A stretch of DNA of 64,000 bases from Flavobacterium sp. HTF (lineage in GTDB: Bacteria; Bacteroidota; Bacteroidia; Flavobacteriales; Flavobacteriaceae). Both the position numbers and the translations under genes were made by a program. Location of the stretch: the NCBI RefSeq assembly GCF_003105115.1, contig NZ_QETH01000005.1, positions 53,015 to 117,014 of the forward strand, written 5' to 3'. Below are positions 61,986 through 64,000 of this stretch, one piece after another. Each line of letters begins with the position of its first letter. The stretch's first letter is position 1. A model generated the notes under the pieces. The model was given only the letters and a program-made list of their open reading frames with translations, did not search any database and had not been told where the DNA came from.

Positions 61986-63836
61986 TTATTTACCTGAATT
62001 AGATATAAAAACTTTTTGAGTAAGTTTCTCGTTATCAGTAGTAAGGAATTCAGCTATATAGATACCATAGGTAAGTCCGCTTGTAGAAAAAGCATAATCG
62101 GAATCATTACCCAAAGCTTTTTTCGATAAGACTACTTTTCCGAGCATATCATATAATTTAAACGATTGTATGGACAGGTTATTCGGGTTCGAAGCTTTTA
62201 GGACACTATTGAGATTATCCTCATAAATGACAAATTGCTTCTTAACATTATCAGATGTGCCCAGTGACGTATTTGTAAAAGTGATTTTAAATCTTTCCAG
62301 ATACGTTCCGGGAGCCACCGTAACCAGATAAGATCCGTTTTTAATATCATGATACGTCTTATCCAAATCATCATAAATAAATATCGGCTGAGACGCATCA
62401 AAGCTTATTATTTCCGGTATATAAAATTTAAAAGTGGCTTCTGTAGTAACTTTTACTTTTAAAGGTATTTTTTTCGTCACATCAAAATTGACCCCCTGAA
62501 TGGTATAACTTCCGCCTTCTAACCAAAAAGTCACATCATTAGGAAGAGAACCGTCTATATTGTGAGCATCTATACCATAATCAATCCCATCGGTAGCTTC
62601 GGGTACAAATGCCAAAGCAAGCTGTCTGGTAAACTGATTGTCAATGATGGTATTCAACCTGAAAAAAGATACGGGAGTTGTTTCCTCTTCATCATTTTCT
62701 TTTTTATTACTTTCCTTTTTAGCTGTATCTTTTATATCCTTCTCTTTTACATCCGGATCTTTTATATTTATTTTTGCAAATTGAGTCAAACCTCCCCCTT
62801 CTTTATAAAGTACCCTATGCGAATTTTTGAATGTTGCCGTTCCGCTGGCAGTAGCAAAAATCACAAATCCCTGGCCTATAGGCGAATATTTACGCTGTAT
62901 CGCAAGGTTTGATGAAACTCCGGTATGATTTACAGAGCCATCACCATTATAAGTATTGAAAGTCGCCGGAACATATACACCATTTAATCCTACACCCATC
63001 GGAGAAAAAGTTCCATAACCTCCTTTGTAAGCCGCCACAAAATGAGAATTTACCGTTTTGTCCTGTTCCCAAAAATAAGCTACTCCTCCGGTTGCTGTAT
63101 TGGAAGGATCCAATAGAAATGCGTTTAAATGCAAAGCGGACGGATAAGGATTTCCGGTTAAAGTGGAATTACTCGCACCCAATGTTATCGTAATATTCCC
63201 GTCATTGGGTTTCCCCCTGAAATCATATCTTTGGGCAGCGCCGGGATTATTTGTGACACCTGTCCCTTCAGGATTTAAGGCATCTGTACCGGCTGTTCCT
63301 TTCATGGTAAAACCTTCTCCTGCAGCTAATCCATTTGTTTCGCCTACATAAATCCATTGCGAATAATTGTCGGCATTTACTAATTTATAAATCCATCTGG
63401 TAGATATTCCCAACGGGACTGCAGTACCATTTTGGGTTCCCCAGGGCAACATAGCCGCAGGAGTTGTTGCTGTAGAAGTTGTGGGACGGTTTAAAAGCTT
63501 GATTCCGAAACTTTCATTTCCTATTGTTGACGATGGATTCCCTACAGGAGAACACCAGTAATTATATTCATAACTATCTGTGGTTCCTTCCTGAAATACA
63601 GACAGTTTACCCAGTCCCGTATTGGTTGAAGTAGTTGTAGTTCCCTGAACAAATTGCGAATTATTCCTTAGATATAAATTGGAATTAACAGCCAAATTTA
63701 CATTCTGTTTGGCATACAGAACTTCGTTCTTTACATACATATAGGCATTTGGACTAAAATAAATCTGAGAAATAGATTTTGTAGTGATTAGTACCAAAAC
63801 GAGTAATACTATTTTTTTTATTGCTCTCATTTTCAA
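61986..63836 (-). CDS. Large T9SS (type A sorting) surface protein
   Basis: A 616-residue exported protein with a signal peptide (about 1-23). The N-terminal half contains beta-rich repeats (LAVNSNLYLRNNSQFVQG, LTGNPYPSALHLNAFLLD) typical of flavobacterial surface proteins. A Lys/Glu-rich linker lies around 350-375. The C-terminal T9SS domain (about 540-616) has SFKLYDMLGKVVLS, GLTYGIYIAEFLT and KLTQKVFIS. It should be secreted and attached by the type IX system. It is the first gene of a leftward pair with the 497-residue protein. Confidence 0.88.
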   Translation of the reverse strand: MKMRAIKKIVLLVLVLITTKSISQIYFSPNAYMYVKNEVLYAKQNVNLAVNSNLYLRNNSQFVQGTTTTSTNTGLGKLSVFQEGTTDSYEYNYWCSPVGNPSSTIGNESFGIKLLNRPTTSTATTPAAMLPWGTQNGTAVPLGISTRWIYKLVNADNYSQWIYVGETNGLAAGEGFTMKGTAGTDALNPEGTGVTNNPGAAQRYDFRGKPNDGNITITLGASNSTLTGNPYPSALHLNAFLLDPSNTATGGVAYFWEQDKTVNSHFVAAYKGGYGTFSPMGVGLNGVYVPATFNTYNGDGSVNHTGVSSNLAIQRKYSPIGQGFVIFATASGTATFKNSHRVLYKEGGGLTQFAKINIKDPDVKEKDIKDTAKKESNKKENDEEETTPVSFFRLNTIIDNQFTRQLALAFVPEATDGIDYGIDAHNIDGSLPNDVTFWLEGGSYTIQGVNFDVTKKIPLKVKVTTEATFKFYIPEIISFDASQPIFIYDDLDKTYHDIKNGSYLVTVAPGTYLERFKITFTNTSLGTSDNVKKQFVIYEDNLNSVLKASNPNNLSIQSFKLYDMLGKVVLSKKALGNDSDYAFSTSGLTYGIYIAEFLTTDNEKLTQKVFISNSGK

Positions 63837-64000
63837 AATATTATAGTTAATAAAGAACTATTTCTTTGCCTTTTGATTCCGTTAATTTTTGGCAAAAAAT
63901 ATCCACAGCTATTTTTTCAGGCTTTAGCCTAAAAAAATAATTGGCAGCATTCAAAACTTGCTTCAGTTCTGAATAATAATCTACGGATTTAAAAACCTAT
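63837..64000. other. Window edge, upstream region of the T9SS gene
   Basis: No complete gene; it holds the leftward promoter region of the T9SS protein. The sequence is AT-rich and runs to the window edge. Confidence 0.4.

Noticed and set aside
1..64000. CRISPR array, tRNA/rRNA genes, prophage or insertion sequence
   Set aside because: No regular spaced repeats, no cloverleaf or rRNA signature, and no integrase, transposase or capsid/terminase gene was found by reading; small RNAs could still be missed.

Overview
The window looks like a chromosomal segment of a Flavobacterium-type member of the Bacteroidota. The support is AT-rich DNA, A-rich start contexts, TAnnTTTG-type promoter motifs, type IX secretion sorting domains, SusC/SusD and other TonB-dependent receptors under ECF sigma/FecR control, and abundant SCxN-type lipoproteins. 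I found no rRNA, tRNA, CRISPR array, integrase, transposase or prophage block. Genus assignment is inference from gene content; nothing here proves a species.

Layout. 0.1-2.5 kb: a leucine-rich-repeat protein and a small unknown partner. 2.8-3.2 kb: an orphan CheY-like regulator. 3.3-6.0 kb: gluconate permease and FGGY gluconokinase. 6.5-8.0 kb: four small uncharacterised genes, at least two of them sharing a short motif, closed by strong hairpins. 8.0-19.0 kb: an NtrC-type regulator and its histidine kinase, divergent from an ABC ATPase followed by three tandem paralogous FtsX-type permeases; overlapping palindromes lie between the two units. 19.1-23.1 kb: a cold-shock protein, then a two-gene sucrose operon (bifunctional sucrose-phosphate synthase/phosphatase plus a divergent GH32-like enzyme). 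23.4-24.9 kb: a DEAH helicase. 25.2-31.1 kb: hybrid kinase, response regulator, YaiO-like outer-membrane protein, HEAT-repeat membrane protein and processive GT2 glycosyltransferase, probably a regulated exopolysaccharide machine. 31.2-36.8 kb: a lipoprotein, an FAD/Rieske oxidoreductase with an SDR, and an AraC regulator with a serine hydrolase.

36.8-47.0 kb is one leftward surface locus: ECF sigma, FecR, TonB receptor, beta-helix lipoprotein, T9SS protein, lipoprotein and S41 protease. 47.5-48.5 kb has a Crp-like regulator and a DUF4260 membrane protein. 48.6-57.2 kb is a second leftward sigma/FecR/SusC/SusD locus ending in a two-domain alkaline phosphatase; both sigma and fecR are preceded by the same bipartite element. 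57.6-60.4 kb carries a DnaQ/GIY-YIG nuclease fusion, exonuclease III and a DUF1810 protein. 60.5-63.8 kb holds two large exported surface proteins.

The common theme is envelope sensing and nutrient scavenging: two separate ECF/anti-sigma receptor systems, a sigma54-type system controlling an envelope ABC transporter family, and a kinase-controlled polysaccharide synthase.
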